A stretch of DNA of 26,874 nucleotides from JBBIJO01 sp037445895 (GCA_037445895.1 JBBIJO010000020.1:1-26874); one strand, 5' to 3'. Counted from the stretch's first letter, positions 1-7,886 are shown. Notes: generated by a model not told the origin, from the letters alone. Translations and numbers: made by a program.

Positions 1-392
1 TGCTCGATACAAGAGCAGGTAAATGGCTTGCCGAACAATTTGCTCCTTTACTTGTTGGGCAACCCAAAGTTATCCAATACTTCGGAATAGCAATTTTTGG
101 CTCTTTCATTTCTAGCTTTATGTCTAACTCTGCAGCAACGGCACTATGTTTGCCAATATTCTTCCCATTAGCAAAGAACCTCGGTATCCCAATCGCAGAA
201 ATTGGTTTGATTTTACCAGCCGCTACTTCATTTATCTGGTTAGTCATAGGATGCCCACCGACTATCATTGCATATAGTACTGGTTACTTCTCGCAATTTG
301 AATTTTGCAAAGTGTCGATTCTTTGGGCATTTGTGTGTGTTTTTATTTACGCTGTTTTAATTTCGATTTATTGGCCAATATTTGGTATGTAA
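1..392 (+). CDS. DASS/SLC13-family sodium:anion symporter, C-terminal part
   Basis: The 5' end lies outside the window; the open frame runs from base 3 to a TAA at 390-392, so only about 129 C-terminal residues are seen. They are mostly hydrophobic and read as the last transmembrane part of a divalent anion:Na+ symporter (DASS/SLC13; sulfate, C4-dicarboxylates and similar anions). The family's repeated Ser-Asn-Thr/Ser plus small-residue motif appears as SNSAATALCLPI. It is followed by a second hairpin-like stretch (PAATSFIWLVIGCPPTIIAY), typical of the C-terminal half of the transporter. The internal ATG at 120 is not the real start, because the same frame continues upstream with family-like sequence. 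The stop is one base before the response regulator start, which suggests co-transcription with the two-component pair. The substrate cannot be decided from this fragment. Confidence 0.8.
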   Translation, partial: LDTRAGKWLAEQFAPLLVGQPKVIQYFGIAIFGSFISSFMSNSAATALCLPIFFPLAKNLGIPIAEIGLILPAATSFIWLVIGCPPTIIAYSTGYFSQFEFCKVSILWAFVCVFIYAVLISIYWPIFGM

Positions 393-393
393 A

Positions 394-882
394 ATGGAAA
401 ACAAAATTAAACTATTAATCGTTGACGACGAGGTTCAATTTCTCGAATCTATTGCAAAAAGGCTGGAATTACGTGGCTTCGAAGTAATAACTGCTTCGAA
501 TGGACAAGCTGCTCTCGATTTCGCTCGCAAAGAAAAATTCGACATAGCAATCGTTGATTTAAAAATGCCAGGAATTGATGGCACCCAGGTCCTCGGAACT
601 TTGAAGAACGAACATAAATACATTGAAGTTATTATACTCACAGGGCACGGTTCGCTTGAATCGGCAGTAGAATGCACAAAATTAGGTGCATTCGACTATC
701 TACCGAAGCCATACGAATTAGACGATTTAATCCTCAAATTAGAAGCGGCATACAAAGCAAGGCTCGAAAAAAAATTTAAAGACAACGAAGAAAAAATGAA
801 AAAGTTAACCTCGCTAGCTACCGGCTTAAGCCCAATTGCTATACTTCGCGAACTTCGCAAACTCGACAACGAAGAAAAATAG
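394..882 (+). CDS. Receiver-domain response regulator, no DNA-binding domain
   Basis: A 162-residue protein. The first ~120 residues form a CheY-like receiver: acidic pocket D11-D12, phospho-acceptor D55 (IVDLKMPG), switch T83 (ILTGHGS) and conserved K105 (PKP). The remaining ~40 residues are charged and helical and do not resemble an HTH, GGDEF or AAA+ output domain. Signalling therefore probably goes through protein contacts or a phosphorelay. I chose the ATG at 394. An upstream in-frame TTG at 382 would overlap the transporter gene and only adds four residues (MVCK). The gene lies 1 nt after the transporter and 3 nt before the sensor kinase, so the three are almost certainly one operon. 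Its kinase partner is very likely the next gene. The target is unknown; control of anion uptake is a guess from context. Confidence 0.9.
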   Translation: MENKIKLLIVDDEVQFLESIAKRLELRGFEVITASNGQAALDFARKEKFDIAIVDLKMPGIDGTQVLGTLKNEHKYIEVIILTGHGSLESAVECTKLGAFDYLPKPYELDDLILKLEAAYKARLEKKFKDNEEKMKKLTSLATGLSPIAILRELRKLDNEEK

Positions 883-885
883 TCA

Positions 886-2601
886 ATGAAAAAAAATAAG
901 CACAAAACCAACTTCGATAACAAACTGTCCGAATTCGACGAAACAAAATATAAGGCTATATTTAAGAAACAATTTACAAGGTTGCTTTTTACCTACCTTC
1001 TTCCATTGATTTTTCTTGCAGTATTTTTCCATTTTGAATATCGAAATATTATCTCGGAAAGCGAAAAGCTTCATCTTAAATCAATTGCAGTGAGTCAGGC
1101 TCAAATGCTCGATTTATTCCTTCGAGAACGAATAGTAAACCTTATAAATTTAGCCGATAATCCTCAAATTGAAATTCCCCCGAGTAGCAAAACATTCGAG
1201 TCATACTTATTAAAATTAAAAAGGGACAGCGATGCTTTTATCGATCTCGGCTATTTCGATTCGATAGGAATACAAAAAGCATACATTGGACCATTACCAA
1301 CTCTTTTGAATAAAGATTACTCAAAAGAAAAGTGGTTCAAAACTCTCAAAGAGAATGATAAGCGTTATGTTATTACAGACATTTACTTGGGTTTCCGAAA
1401 TAGACCTCATTTTACAATTGCTGTAAAACGCCAAATCGATAGATATTTTGTTATCTTTCGTGCAACACTTGACCCGGAAAAAATATACAAATATGTTCAA
1501 TCGGTGCTTACTTCGAAAGATGTAATTACAGCAATAATAAATATCGATGGATACTTCCAATTAGCCCACCAAAAACTGGGGAACTTACTTGAAAAATCAC
1601 CTTTTTTCCCTCCAAAAACGAATCAGCCGGGTATCTCTATCGCTTCATTACAAAGACAAAATACAGATTTCGGTTATTGCTGGCTCACCCAAAATGAATG
1701 GTGTGTTGTTGCAATAAAAGAAAAATGGGGAGAAACATTTTTGTCTAATTTCGAGACTAAATCAATTACAGCCTCTTTGATAGTTGTTGCAATATTGGTC
1801 GTAGTGATTACATATCGTTCGAAAAAGATTGTCGAATCCGAAAAAGAGAAGGAATTGGCAGAACGAGAAAAGAATATTGCGAAACTCCAACTTGAACACG
1901 CCTCGAAATTAGCCACTGTTGGTGAACTTGCATCTGGAATTGCACACGAAATTAATAATCCACTTGCGATTATTGCCAGCGAAGCCGGGTTAATCAAAGA
2001 TTTATTAGACCCACAATTTGACCAAAATGTTAATTTCGAAGAGCTTATCCCCCACTTGAACAACATTCAAACAAGCGCTTTTCGTGCGCGCGACATAACA
2101 CGAAAATTAATGAGTTTTGTTCGACGCGAAGAATATAAACTCGATTTCCACAATGTTAACGACATTCTCGAGGAGTTAATACAAGGTTTCATCGAAAACG
2201 ACCTTTACGTATCGAATATAAAACTTATAAAAAACTTTTCGCAAGACCTTCCTAAAACATTCACCGACGCAAATTCTTTGAAACAAGTAATCCTAAACCT
2301 CATTTCAAATGCTCGCGATGCAATCACTCCACCTGGAACAATCTTTATCTCTACACAACAAATTTCGAACGAAATACATATTTCAATTAAAGATACAGGT
2401 TGTGGAATATCACAAGAGCAGATGAGCAAAATTTTTATGCCATTTTTCACTACGAAAGAAGTTGGAAAAGGAACGGAACTCGGGCTTTCCGTAAGTTACA
2501 ATATAATAAGGAATTTAGGAGGAAGAATTGAGGTCGAAAGTTTGGTTGGTTTTGGCTCAACATTTACAATTGTTCTACCAATTACCAACACAACTAAGTA
2601 A
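886..2601 (+). CDS. Membrane sensor histidine kinase with dCache-like extracytoplasmic domain
   Basis: 571 residues. TM1 is at about 30-50. A periplasmic sensor follows at 51-290, whose middle (WFKTL..., YLGFRNRPHFTIAV, about 150-180) looks like the dCache ligand-binding fold. TM2 is at about 293-312, followed by a charged coiled-coil linker. The HisKA dimerisation/phosphoacceptor domain carries H354 in SGIAHEINNPL. The HATPase domain has an N-box around N475 (NLISNARDAI), a G1 box DTGCGI at 503-508 and an F-box near 517-521. The G2 box reads GKGTELGLSV (527-536), where the usual second glycine of GTGLGL is replaced by glutamate; the codon is GAA. It is of the NtrB-like type. It starts with ATG 3 nt after the response regulator, so they form a cognate pair next to a DASS transporter, and an anion ligand is plausible but unproven. 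No clear terminator follows the gene. Confidence 0.92.
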   Translation: MKKNKHKTNFDNKLSEFDETKYKAIFKKQFTRLLFTYLLPLIFLAVFFHFEYRNIISESEKLHLKSIAVSQAQMLDLFLRERIVNLINLADNPQIEIPPSSKTFESYLLKLKRDSDAFIDLGYFDSIGIQKAYIGPLPTLLNKDYSKEKWFKTLKENDKRYVITDIYLGFRNRPHFTIAVKRQIDRYFVIFRATLDPEKIYKYVQSVLTSKDVITAIINIDGYFQLAHQKLGNLLEKSPFFPPKTNQPGISIASLQRQNTDFGYCWLTQNEWCVVAIKEKWGETFLSNFETKSITASLIVVAILVVVITYRSKKIVESEKEKELAEREKNIAKLQLEHASKLATVGELASGIAHEINNPLAIIASEAGLIKDLLDPQFDQNVNFEELIPHLNNIQTSAFRARDITRKLMSFVRREEYKLDFHNVNDILEELIQGFIENDLYVSNIKLIKNFSQDLPKTFTDANSLKQVILNLISNARDAITPPGTIFISTQQISNEIHISIKDTGCGISQEQMSKIFMPFFTTKEVGKGTELGLSVSYNIIRNLGGRIEVESLVGFGSTFTIVLPITNTTK

Positions 2602-2921
2602 AATTTAGCTTTAGACCCTTCATAACTCTAGCTGAATAGAATGGCGACTGTGGAGAATCGAAGCTTTCGCCAAAAATTTATTGAACAAACTGAAATTTCT
2701 TATTTACGAAAATGGAAAAAATATTCAATTGGCGCAGACATACCTTGCATCAATCAAAATCCATTTAAACCGAGACACATTTTGTAGATATTGTAAAAAA
2801 ATTTGTATTTTATAATTTTTTTTGTGTAATTTGCATTTTGTTTTGAAATTATTCCTTCAATATAGGTTTTCTATCGAGGAGGAGTGATTGGTTGTATTAT
2901 TAACTTTTTAAGGTTCTCTTT
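2602..2921. other. 320-nt intergenic region / leader of the RRM gene
   Basis: No convincing gene. A 48-codon ATG frame (2641-2787) exists but has no ribosome binding site or recognisable sequence. From about 2790 on the sequence is strongly AT-rich. A TATAAT at 2811-2816 could be a -10 box, but no -35 sits at good spacing (TTGTAA at 2791-2796 is only 14 nt away). A perfect Shine-Dalgarno-like GAGGAGG at 2876-2882 lies 39 nt before the RRM start, too far to serve it. It is immediately followed by a GTG (2884) that opens a 13-codon frame. That frame's TGA at 2923-2925 overlaps the RRM ATG as ATGA. Confidence 0.5.
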
Positions 2922-3221
2922 ATGAATATCTATGTTGGAAACTTAAGTTTCTCCACTTCGACGGAGGAACTGCAGGAACTTTTCTCCCAATTTGGGGAAG
3001 TCGAATCTGTTCGCATCGTTCGTGACCGCCAAACAGGAAGGTCGCGTGGCTTCGGTTTTGTTGAAATGAGTGCTGAAGATGGCAATCAAGCTATCCAAGC
3101 ACTCAACGGTCAAGAATTTGGAGGTCGAAAAATCCTCGTCAACGAGGCAAAACAACAAGATCCCAGACCACATCCTCAGTCTCGAGCTAACATTCGAAAC
3201 GCACAGGAAAATTATCAATAA
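2922..3221 (+). CDS. Single-RRM RNA-binding protein
   Basis: 99 residues, nearly all one RNA recognition motif. RNP2 is IYVGNL at residues 3-8 and RNP1 is RGFGFVEM at 42-49, with the aromatic residues at the expected RNA-stacking positions. The last ~20 residues form a polar, proline- and asparagine-rich tail without the glycine-rich run of many cyanobacterial Rbp proteins. Bacterial RRM proteins of this size bind single-stranded RNA and are often cold- or stress-responsive, acting in mRNA stability or folding. That role is family knowledge, not shown here. The ATG at 2922 has an AAGG 8 nt upstream. The gene is monocistronic: a 320-nt AT-rich leader precedes it and a strong terminator follows. 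It converges with the atp operon. Confidence 0.93.
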   Translation: MNIYVGNLSFSTSTEELQELFSQFGEVESVRIVRDRQTGRSRGFGFVEMSAEDGNQAIQALNGQEFGGRKILVNEAKQQDPRPHPQSRANIRNAQENYQ

Positions 3222-3236
3222 AGTGGTTTTCTATGG

Positions 3237-3265
3237 AAAAGCCTCCTTTTGGAGGAGGCTTTTTT
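3237..3265 (+). terminator. Intrinsic terminator of the RRM gene, probably bidirectional
   Basis: The stem GCCTCC (3241-3246) pairs with GGAGGC (3254-3259) around a 7-nt loop. It is extended by AAAA (3237-3240) against the first bases of a six-T tract (3260-3265). It lies 15 nt after the RRM stop. Read on the other strand, the same hairpin is followed by TTTT and sits 29 nt beyond the atpG stop, so it could also end the atp transcript. Confidence 0.9.
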
Positions 3266-3294
3266 GTTTCTCGAAAAAAGTTAAATACAAAAGT

Positions 3295-4188
3295 TTAAGA
3301 ACTTTTCAATGCGTTAGCACCGCCAACGATTTCTAACATTTCTTTTGTAATCGCCGCCTGACGTTCTTTGTTAAATATAAGTTCAAGCTGTTGAATTAAA
3401 CTATGAGCGTTATTAGTAGCGTTTTCCATTGCAAGGCGACGTGCAGCATGTTCAGCTGCATTCGATTCGAGGATTATTCGCAAAATTTGATTTTCGATAT
3501 ACTTTGGAATTATATTATCGAGAATGGATTTTGCATCAGGTTCGAATATATAATCTACCCTAAATTTCGAATCTTTAGCCGCTTTTTCGGATTGTGCATT
3601 GAAAGGCAAAAGTTCAATGATTTTAGGCACTTGGGTCAATACATTTTTAAATTCATTAAAAGCAATTAACACACGGTCGAAATCTTTCGAAATATACCCA
3701 TTTATCACAACTTTGGCGATATCCTCGATAATTCCATAATCTACTCGACCAGAAACCCCCACTATATCCTTAAGGACTTCAAATCCGTGAATTTTGAAAC
3801 TTGCAATACCCCTTTTTCCAATCCGTATAATTTTTAATTTAGCGTATGGGTAGTTTTTGGAAATATCGGTTTGCACATACCTCGAAACAAAGCGAACTAA
3901 ATTCGTATTGAAACTCCCACACAACCCACGATCGGAAGTTATTAAAAGCAAAAGAATATTATTGACTTTTTCTCTTTTTTCAAGTAATGGCTGGGAATAG
4001 CTATCGCCAACGGACTCAATCAAACGGTAAAGATTCGACTTTAGCAAGTTTGAATACGGACGCGCATTCAAAATTGAATCTTGGGCTCGTTTGAGTTTAG
4101 CCGACGATACCATTTTCATTGCTTGGGTGATTTTCGCAGTACTTGCTACTGCCCCAATTCTGCGTTTAATGCTTCTTAATGTTGCCAT
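3295..4188 (-). CDS. atpG: F1 ATP synthase gamma subunit
   Basis: 297 residues, normal for the gamma subunit, the central rotor stalk inside the alpha3beta3 ring. The N-terminus (MATLRSIKRRIGAVASTAKI, then TQAMKMVSSAKL) is the conserved N-terminal coiled-coil helix. The middle contains ITSDRGLCGSFN, the Rossmann-like head typical of gamma. The C-terminus (ERQAAITKEMLEIVGGANAL) is the conserved C-terminal helix. The start ATG has an AAGGTAG ribosome binding site and lies 9 nt after hldD. It is the last gene of the array. The beta and epsilon genes that usually follow gamma are absent; instead the transcript runs into a terminator. Confidence 0.97.
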   Translation of the reverse strand: MATLRSIKRRIGAVASTAKITQAMKMVSSAKLKRAQDSILNARPYSNLLKSNLYRLIESVGDSYSQPLLEKREKVNNILLLLITSDRGLCGSFNTNLVRFVSRYVQTDISKNYPYAKLKIIRIGKRGIASFKIHGFEVLKDIVGVSGRVDYGIIEDIAKVVINGYISKDFDRVLIAFNEFKNVLTQVPKIIELLPFNAQSEKAAKDSKFRVDYIFEPDAKSILDNIIPKYIENQILRIILESNAAEHAARRLAMENATNNAHSLIQQLELIFNKERQAAITKEMLEIVGGANALKSS

Positions 4189-4197
4189 TCTACCTTC

Positions 4198-5163
4198 TTA
4201 AAAATATTTCCAGCTTTTGTTCAAAAAGTTCTTGACATAATCTTCGACAGCATTTTCTAATGGACTGAATTGGTAACGACCAATTCTTTCGAAAAGCTTA
4301 TCCATTTTTGCCTCTGTAAAGTTTTGGTATTGGTCCACCAAGTTGTTTGGCATCTCGATATATTCGATTTTAGGCTCTTTTCCGATTGCAGTGAATACCG
4401 CGATTGCAAGATCATTCCAACTTCTTGCTCCCCCACTTCCAAGATTATAAATACCAGCAATACTCGAATTCAAAATTTTCCACATTATTTCGATAACATC
4501 GAACACATAAACAAAATCCCTTTGCTGTTCTCCATCGAAATAATCCGAACTATTCGATTTAAACAATCGAACTACCCCATAGTTTTGAATTTGCTGGTAA
4601 GCTTTGAATACCATACTCGCCATATCATTTTTATGATACTCATTCGGCCCAAAAACATTAAAGAATTTTAGACCAACGAAAGTTGTTTCCAGTGAATTTT
4701 CGTAGACCCAGCAATCGAAAAGATGCTTCGAAAAACCATAGGGGTTTAAAGGCTTTAATTCATAGACTAAATTATCGTCGTAACCCATTTCCCCAGAACC
4801 ATAGGTTGCGGCACTACTAGCATAGATAAAACGGGCATTATTATCTAAGGCATATTGAGCAAGTTTAACACTATAGCGAAAATTATTCTCAATCAAGTAA
4901 TCCATATCGTCCTGAGTTGTATCTGTGCATGCACCTAAATGGACAATCGTATCGAATTTGTAATTAGTAATCTTTTTAGTATTAAATAATTCAAGAAATT
5001 GACTCTTTTGATAATACTCTTTGAATTGTTTCCCAACCAGATTTTTCCACTTTTCGGATGTTCCAAGATTATCGACGACAACTACGTCCTTAATTCCATA
5101 ATGATTCAATATTTTAAGGAAACAGGAACCTATGAAACCTGCTCCTCCTGTTAGCAAAATCAT
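4198..5163 (-). CDS. hldD: ADP-L-glycero-D-manno-heptose 6-epimerase
   Basis: 321 residues, the usual length for HldD/RfaD, an NADP-dependent short-chain dehydrogenase-type epimerase. It makes the L-glycero heptose nucleotide for the inner core of lipopolysaccharide. The sequence shows the cofactor loop GGAGFIGS (6-13), an acidic residue after strand 2 (VVVVDNL), the catalytic Ser region YASSAATYGSG (114-124) and the YxxxK pair Y142/K146 in PLNPYGFSK. The PLN-YG-SK spacing and the FNVFGPNEYHK stretch are typical of HldD rather than GalE. Its ATG overlaps the atpA stop as ATGA (5160-5163), so it is probably translationally coupled to atpA. An LPS gene between atpA and atpG is unusual; codon use and TCGA richness match its neighbours, so recent transfer is not suggested. 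Confidence 0.93.
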   Translation of the reverse strand: MILLTGGAGFIGSCFLKILNHYGIKDVVVVDNLGTSEKWKNLVGKQFKEYYQKSQFLELFNTKKITNYKFDTIVHLGACTDTTQDDMDYLIENNFRYSVKLAQYALDNNARFIYASSAATYGSGEMGYDDNLVYELKPLNPYGFSKHLFDCWVYENSLETTFVGLKFFNVFGPNEYHKNDMASMVFKAYQQIQNYGVVRLFKSNSSDYFDGEQQRDFVYVFDVIEIMWKILNSSIAGIYNLGSGGARSWNDLAIAVFTAIGKEPKIEYIEMPNNLVDQYQNFTEAKMDKLFERIGRYQFSPLENAVEDYVKNFLNKSWKYF

Positions 5164-6719
5164 TGTATATTATACTTTGTTTTAAAATGTTGAACAAATT
5201 CTTCGACACATTTTTTCAAATTGGACACAATTTCCTCGTTTAAATCTTTCACTTTAATTATTGAACCGAGAACGTCGCTGTGTGCAGTTTCCATAAATTC
5301 GAAAAATTCAGATTCGAAAGTTGCAAGTACTTCGATTGGCAAAGCGTCGAGGTAACCATTGGTGGCTGTCCACAAAAGTGCAATTTGTTTTTCTACAGGT
5401 AAAGGATTAAATTGTTTTTGCTTAAGTATTTCGGTTAATCGTGCACCCCGACGTAGCTGTTGTTGGGTTGCTTTATCTAAATCGGAACCGAATTTTGCGA
5501 ATGCTTCGAGCTCGCGATATTGGGCAAGTTCAAGTTTCAAAGGACCGGCAACTTTTTTCATTGCTTTGATTTGGGCATTACCTCCAACCCGGGAAACGGA
5601 AATACCGATATTCATAGCAGGACGAACACCTGCGTTAAACAAATTCGGTTCAAGATAAATTTGACCATCGGTAATAGAAATAACATTAGTCGGAATATAC
5701 GCCGCAACATCCCCAGCCTGGGTTTCTATTACAGGCAAAGCAGTCAGCGAACCACCGCCAAATTCATCGGCATACTTTGCTGCTCTTTCGAGCAAACGGC
5801 TATGCAAATAAAAAATATCCCCTGGGTAAGCTTCGCGCCCTGGTGGACGTCTCAACAACAGAGAAACCTGGCGATAGGATGCCGCTTGCTTCGATAAATC
5901 ATCGTATATAATTAATGCGTGCATACCATTGTCGCGAAAGTATTCACCCATCGAACAACCACAATACGGAGCAATAAATTGCAAAGGAGCTGGATCCGAT
6001 GCGTTCGCAGCAATAACAATCGTATAATCCATTGCACCATATTCTTCGAGAGTTGCAACAACATTCGCAACCGTTGACCCCTTTTGCCCAATAGCAACAT
6101 AAATACAAAACACAGGTTGAATCCCAAGAGCTTGTGCTTCGGGGGTATGTGTAAATTTCTGATTAATAATTGTATCGATTGCAATGGCAGTTTTGCCAGT
6201 TTGACGATCGCCAATGATAAGTTCTCGTTGCCCTCGGCCAATTGGGATAAGAGCATCTATCATTTTCAAACCGGTTTGCAGTGGTTCTTTAACTGGTTGA
6301 CGAAAAATCACACCCGGTGCCTTGCGTTCAATCGGAAAGAATTCTTTTGCATTAATTGGTCCCTTACCGTCCAATGGCTGCCCTAATGGGTTCACCACTC
6401 GACCAAGTAATTCTTTCCCAACTGGAACCGATGCAACTCGACCTGTTCTTTTAACAAGGTCTCCTTCTTTAACTAACCTGTCGTCGCCGAAAAGGATTAC
6501 ACCAACGTTGTCCTCTTCGAGGTTTAAAACCATACCAAAAAGATTGTTCGGAAATTCAAGCAATTCGGCAGACATTGCTTTTGTTAAGCCGTAAACACGC
6601 GCCACACCGTCGCCAACTTGAAGAACAGTGCCAACTTCGTAAATATCGGCTTCTTTTTCGAAACCCGAAAGTTGTTTCCTCAATATTGCCGAAATCTCTT
6701 CTGGTCTTACATCAAACAT
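5160..6719 (-). CDS. atpA: F1 ATP synthase alpha subunit
   Basis: 519 residues, full length. The alpha subunit carries the non-catalytic nucleotide sites and the regulatory contacts of F1. An N-terminal beta-barrel part (VGTVLQVGDGVARVYGL) is followed by the nucleotide-binding domain, with Walker A GDRQTGKT at 170-177 and the downstream LLLRRPPGREAYPGD and SISVSRVGGNAQ motifs. It ends in the C-terminal helical domain. The ATG has an AAGGAAA ribosome binding site about 8 nt upstream and lies 35 nt after atpH. The stop is fused to the hldD start (ATGA). Confidence 0.98.
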   Translation of the reverse strand: MFDVRPEEISAILRKQLSGFEKEADIYEVGTVLQVGDGVARVYGLTKAMSAELLEFPNNLFGMVLNLEEDNVGVILFGDDRLVKEGDLVKRTGRVASVPVGKELLGRVVNPLGQPLDGKGPINAKEFFPIERKAPGVIFRQPVKEPLQTGLKMIDALIPIGRGQRELIIGDRQTGKTAIAIDTIINQKFTHTPEAQALGIQPVFCIYVAIGQKGSTVANVVATLEEYGAMDYTIVIAANASDPAPLQFIAPYCGCSMGEYFRDNGMHALIIYDDLSKQAASYRQVSLLLRRPPGREAYPGDIFYLHSRLLERAAKYADEFGGGSLTALPVIETQAGDVAAYIPTNVISITDGQIYLEPNLFNAGVRPAMNIGISVSRVGGNAQIKAMKKVAGPLKLELAQYRELEAFAKFGSDLDKATQQQLRRGARLTEILKQKQFNPLPVEKQIALLWTATNGYLDALPIEVLATFESEFFEFMETAHSDVLGSIIKVKDLNEEIVSNLKKCVEEFVQHFKTKYNIQ

Positions 6720-6754
6720 AACTTTTTCCTTATATATAATTTATTAATTGACTC

Positions 6755-7303
6755 TTAATTAATTCCACCTGCAAGCAATTGCTCGTAAAGAGCGTCTAGC
6801 TTATTTCGCAAAGAAGCATCGTAAACCCAATCCTCTATTTTCACAATAAACCCCCCTTTAATTCTCGGGTTAATAATAAATTTTGGAACTATTTTCTTTC
6901 CCATATTTTTAGCAATTTTTTCAACGATTTTATTTTTGCTGTTTTCACCAATATCAATAGCCACAAATATTTCCACTGGGAGATAATCTTTCAATTTATA
7001 ATACAAATTCTCGTATTGCTTTATAATGTCCAAAATTAAGTCGTCTCGACTTTTATCCACAAGAAAAAGAATAAAACTCATTGCTAATTCCGAAACTCGA
7101 TACGAAAAGATTTCCTGGTATAATTTCTTCTTTTTCTGTGGGGCTATAATTGGCTTTCTTGCCAAGCTATTGAGCTCGGGCAAAATCGAAAATATTTTGG
7201 CGATATTTTTGAAATCTTCGAAGATTTGTTCTGTTAAATTGTGTTGGACGGCAGTGTCCAACAACGCTTTTGCATACCTGTATGAAACTTTTTGTTCAGC
7301 CAT
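6755..7303 (-). CDS. atpH: ATP synthase delta subunit (peripheral stalk)
   Basis: 182 residues, the usual length for the delta/OSCP subunit, which joins the b-subunit stalk to the top of F1. The N-terminal six-helix domain starts with YRYAKALLDTA, the family hallmark. The C-terminal part has NPRIKGGFIVKIEDWVYDAS, matching the conserved 'G-G-x-x-x-x-x-D-x-x-x-D-x-S' end of the family. The order atpF-atpH-atpA is canonical. The start is 8 nt after the atpF stop. Confidence 0.95.
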   Translation of the reverse strand: MAEQKVSYRYAKALLDTAVQHNLTEQIFEDFKNIAKIFSILPELNSLARKPIIAPQKKKKLYQEIFSYRVSELAMSFILFLVDKSRDDLILDIIKQYENLYYKLKDYLPVEIFVAIDIGENSKNKIVEKIAKNMGKKIVPKFIINPRIKGGFIVKIEDWVYDASLRNKLDALYEQLLAGGIN

Positions 7304-7311
7304 AATAAAAA

Positions 7312-7806
7312 TTAATTTTTGGGAATTCCATCAATGTATTTTTCCACAATTTTTATGTGCTTGTCCTTGTCTAACTTCTCATCGAGAAGTTTTTCGGCTG
7401 CTTGAACAACTAATTGAGCAACCTCTTTTCGTAGTTCAAACAGAGCCTGTTCTTTGCTTCGATTAATTTCTCGAGTAGCTTCGTCGATTTTTTGTCGCCG
7501 TAATTTATCGGCTTCTTCGGTAGCTCGTCGAATCAATTCATCTGCCTGTTGCTTGCCTTTTTGAATAATATTCAGCATTTCAGCATGGGCTTCTTGTAAC
7601 TTTTGATTTGTTTCGTTCAAAACTCGTTGAGCATCCTGGTTAGCTTTTTCTGCATTTTGGATATTCTGTTGAATATAATCTTCGCGAGCCCGAAGAGCGT
7701 TCGAAATAGGCTTAGTTCCAAATATCACAAGAAGAAAAAAGAATATTAAGAAATTAACAAGTGTCCAGATCATCAAACCCGGAGAAACGTTCAAAAGTGA
7801 TTCCAT
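7312..7806 (-). CDS. atpF: ATP synthase b subunit (peripheral stalk, membrane anchor)
   Basis: 164 residues. One N-terminal transmembrane helix (about 9-28, ending FGTKPI) precedes a long, highly charged alpha-helical stretch rich in Glu, Gln, Lys, Arg and Ala (about 35-150). This is the right-handed coiled coil of the b-subunit dimer. A single b-type gene is present, so a b2 homodimer is expected. The ATG has a GAAGGGC ribosome binding site. It is separated from atpE by 80 nt, the longest gap inside the atp genes, which contains an RNA hairpin. Confidence 0.95.
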   Translation of the reverse strand: MESLLNVSPGLMIWTLVNFLIFFFLLVIFGTKPISNALRAREDYIQQNIQNAEKANQDAQRVLNETNQKLQEAHAEMLNIIQKGKQQADELIRRATEEADKLRRQKIDEATREINRSKEQALFELRKEVAQLVVQAAEKLLDEKLDKDKHIKIVEKYIDGIPKN

Positions 7807-7837
7807 TTTTGCCCTTCTTAATGTTAAAAATATTAAA

Positions 7838-7871
7838 TAGCCATACTTAAACTAAAGTCTAAGTATGACTA
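7838..7871 (-). promoter_or_regulatory. Intercistronic RNA hairpin between atpE and atpF
   Basis: Read on the coding (-) strand, TAGTCATACTTA (7871-7860) pairs with TAAGTATGGCTA (7849-7838) around a 10-nt loop. This gives 12 pairs, eleven Watson-Crick and one G-U wobble. On the + strand the same position is a C-A mismatch, so the structure is perfect only in the atp mRNA. It starts 15 nt after the atpE stop. The following TTTAATATTTTT is U-rich but interrupted, so it is at best a leaky terminator. A 3'-protecting or processing structure that raises the c-subunit yield is the likely role (inference). Confidence 0.6.
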
Positions 7872-7886
7872 CTTAAAATAAATGTA

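Noticed and set aside
120..392. Treating the first gene as a complete 90-residue protein from ATG 120
   Set aside because: The same frame is open to the window edge with transporter-like sequence, so the ATG is internal.
2641..2787. 48-codon ATG frame after the sensor kinase
   Set aside because: No ribosome binding site, no recognisable sequence, and composition not distinct from the surrounding spacer.
3070..3336. 88-codon + strand frame overlapping the RRM gene and its terminator
   Set aside because: It reads through the terminator hairpin and into atpG in the wrong strand; no start signal.
4270..4671. 133-codon + strand frame inside hldD, and other long frames opposite atpA, lat and porU
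   Set aside because: They lie antisense to or in other frames of clearly recognised genes and show no family features; they are shadows of the TCGA-rich coding sequence.
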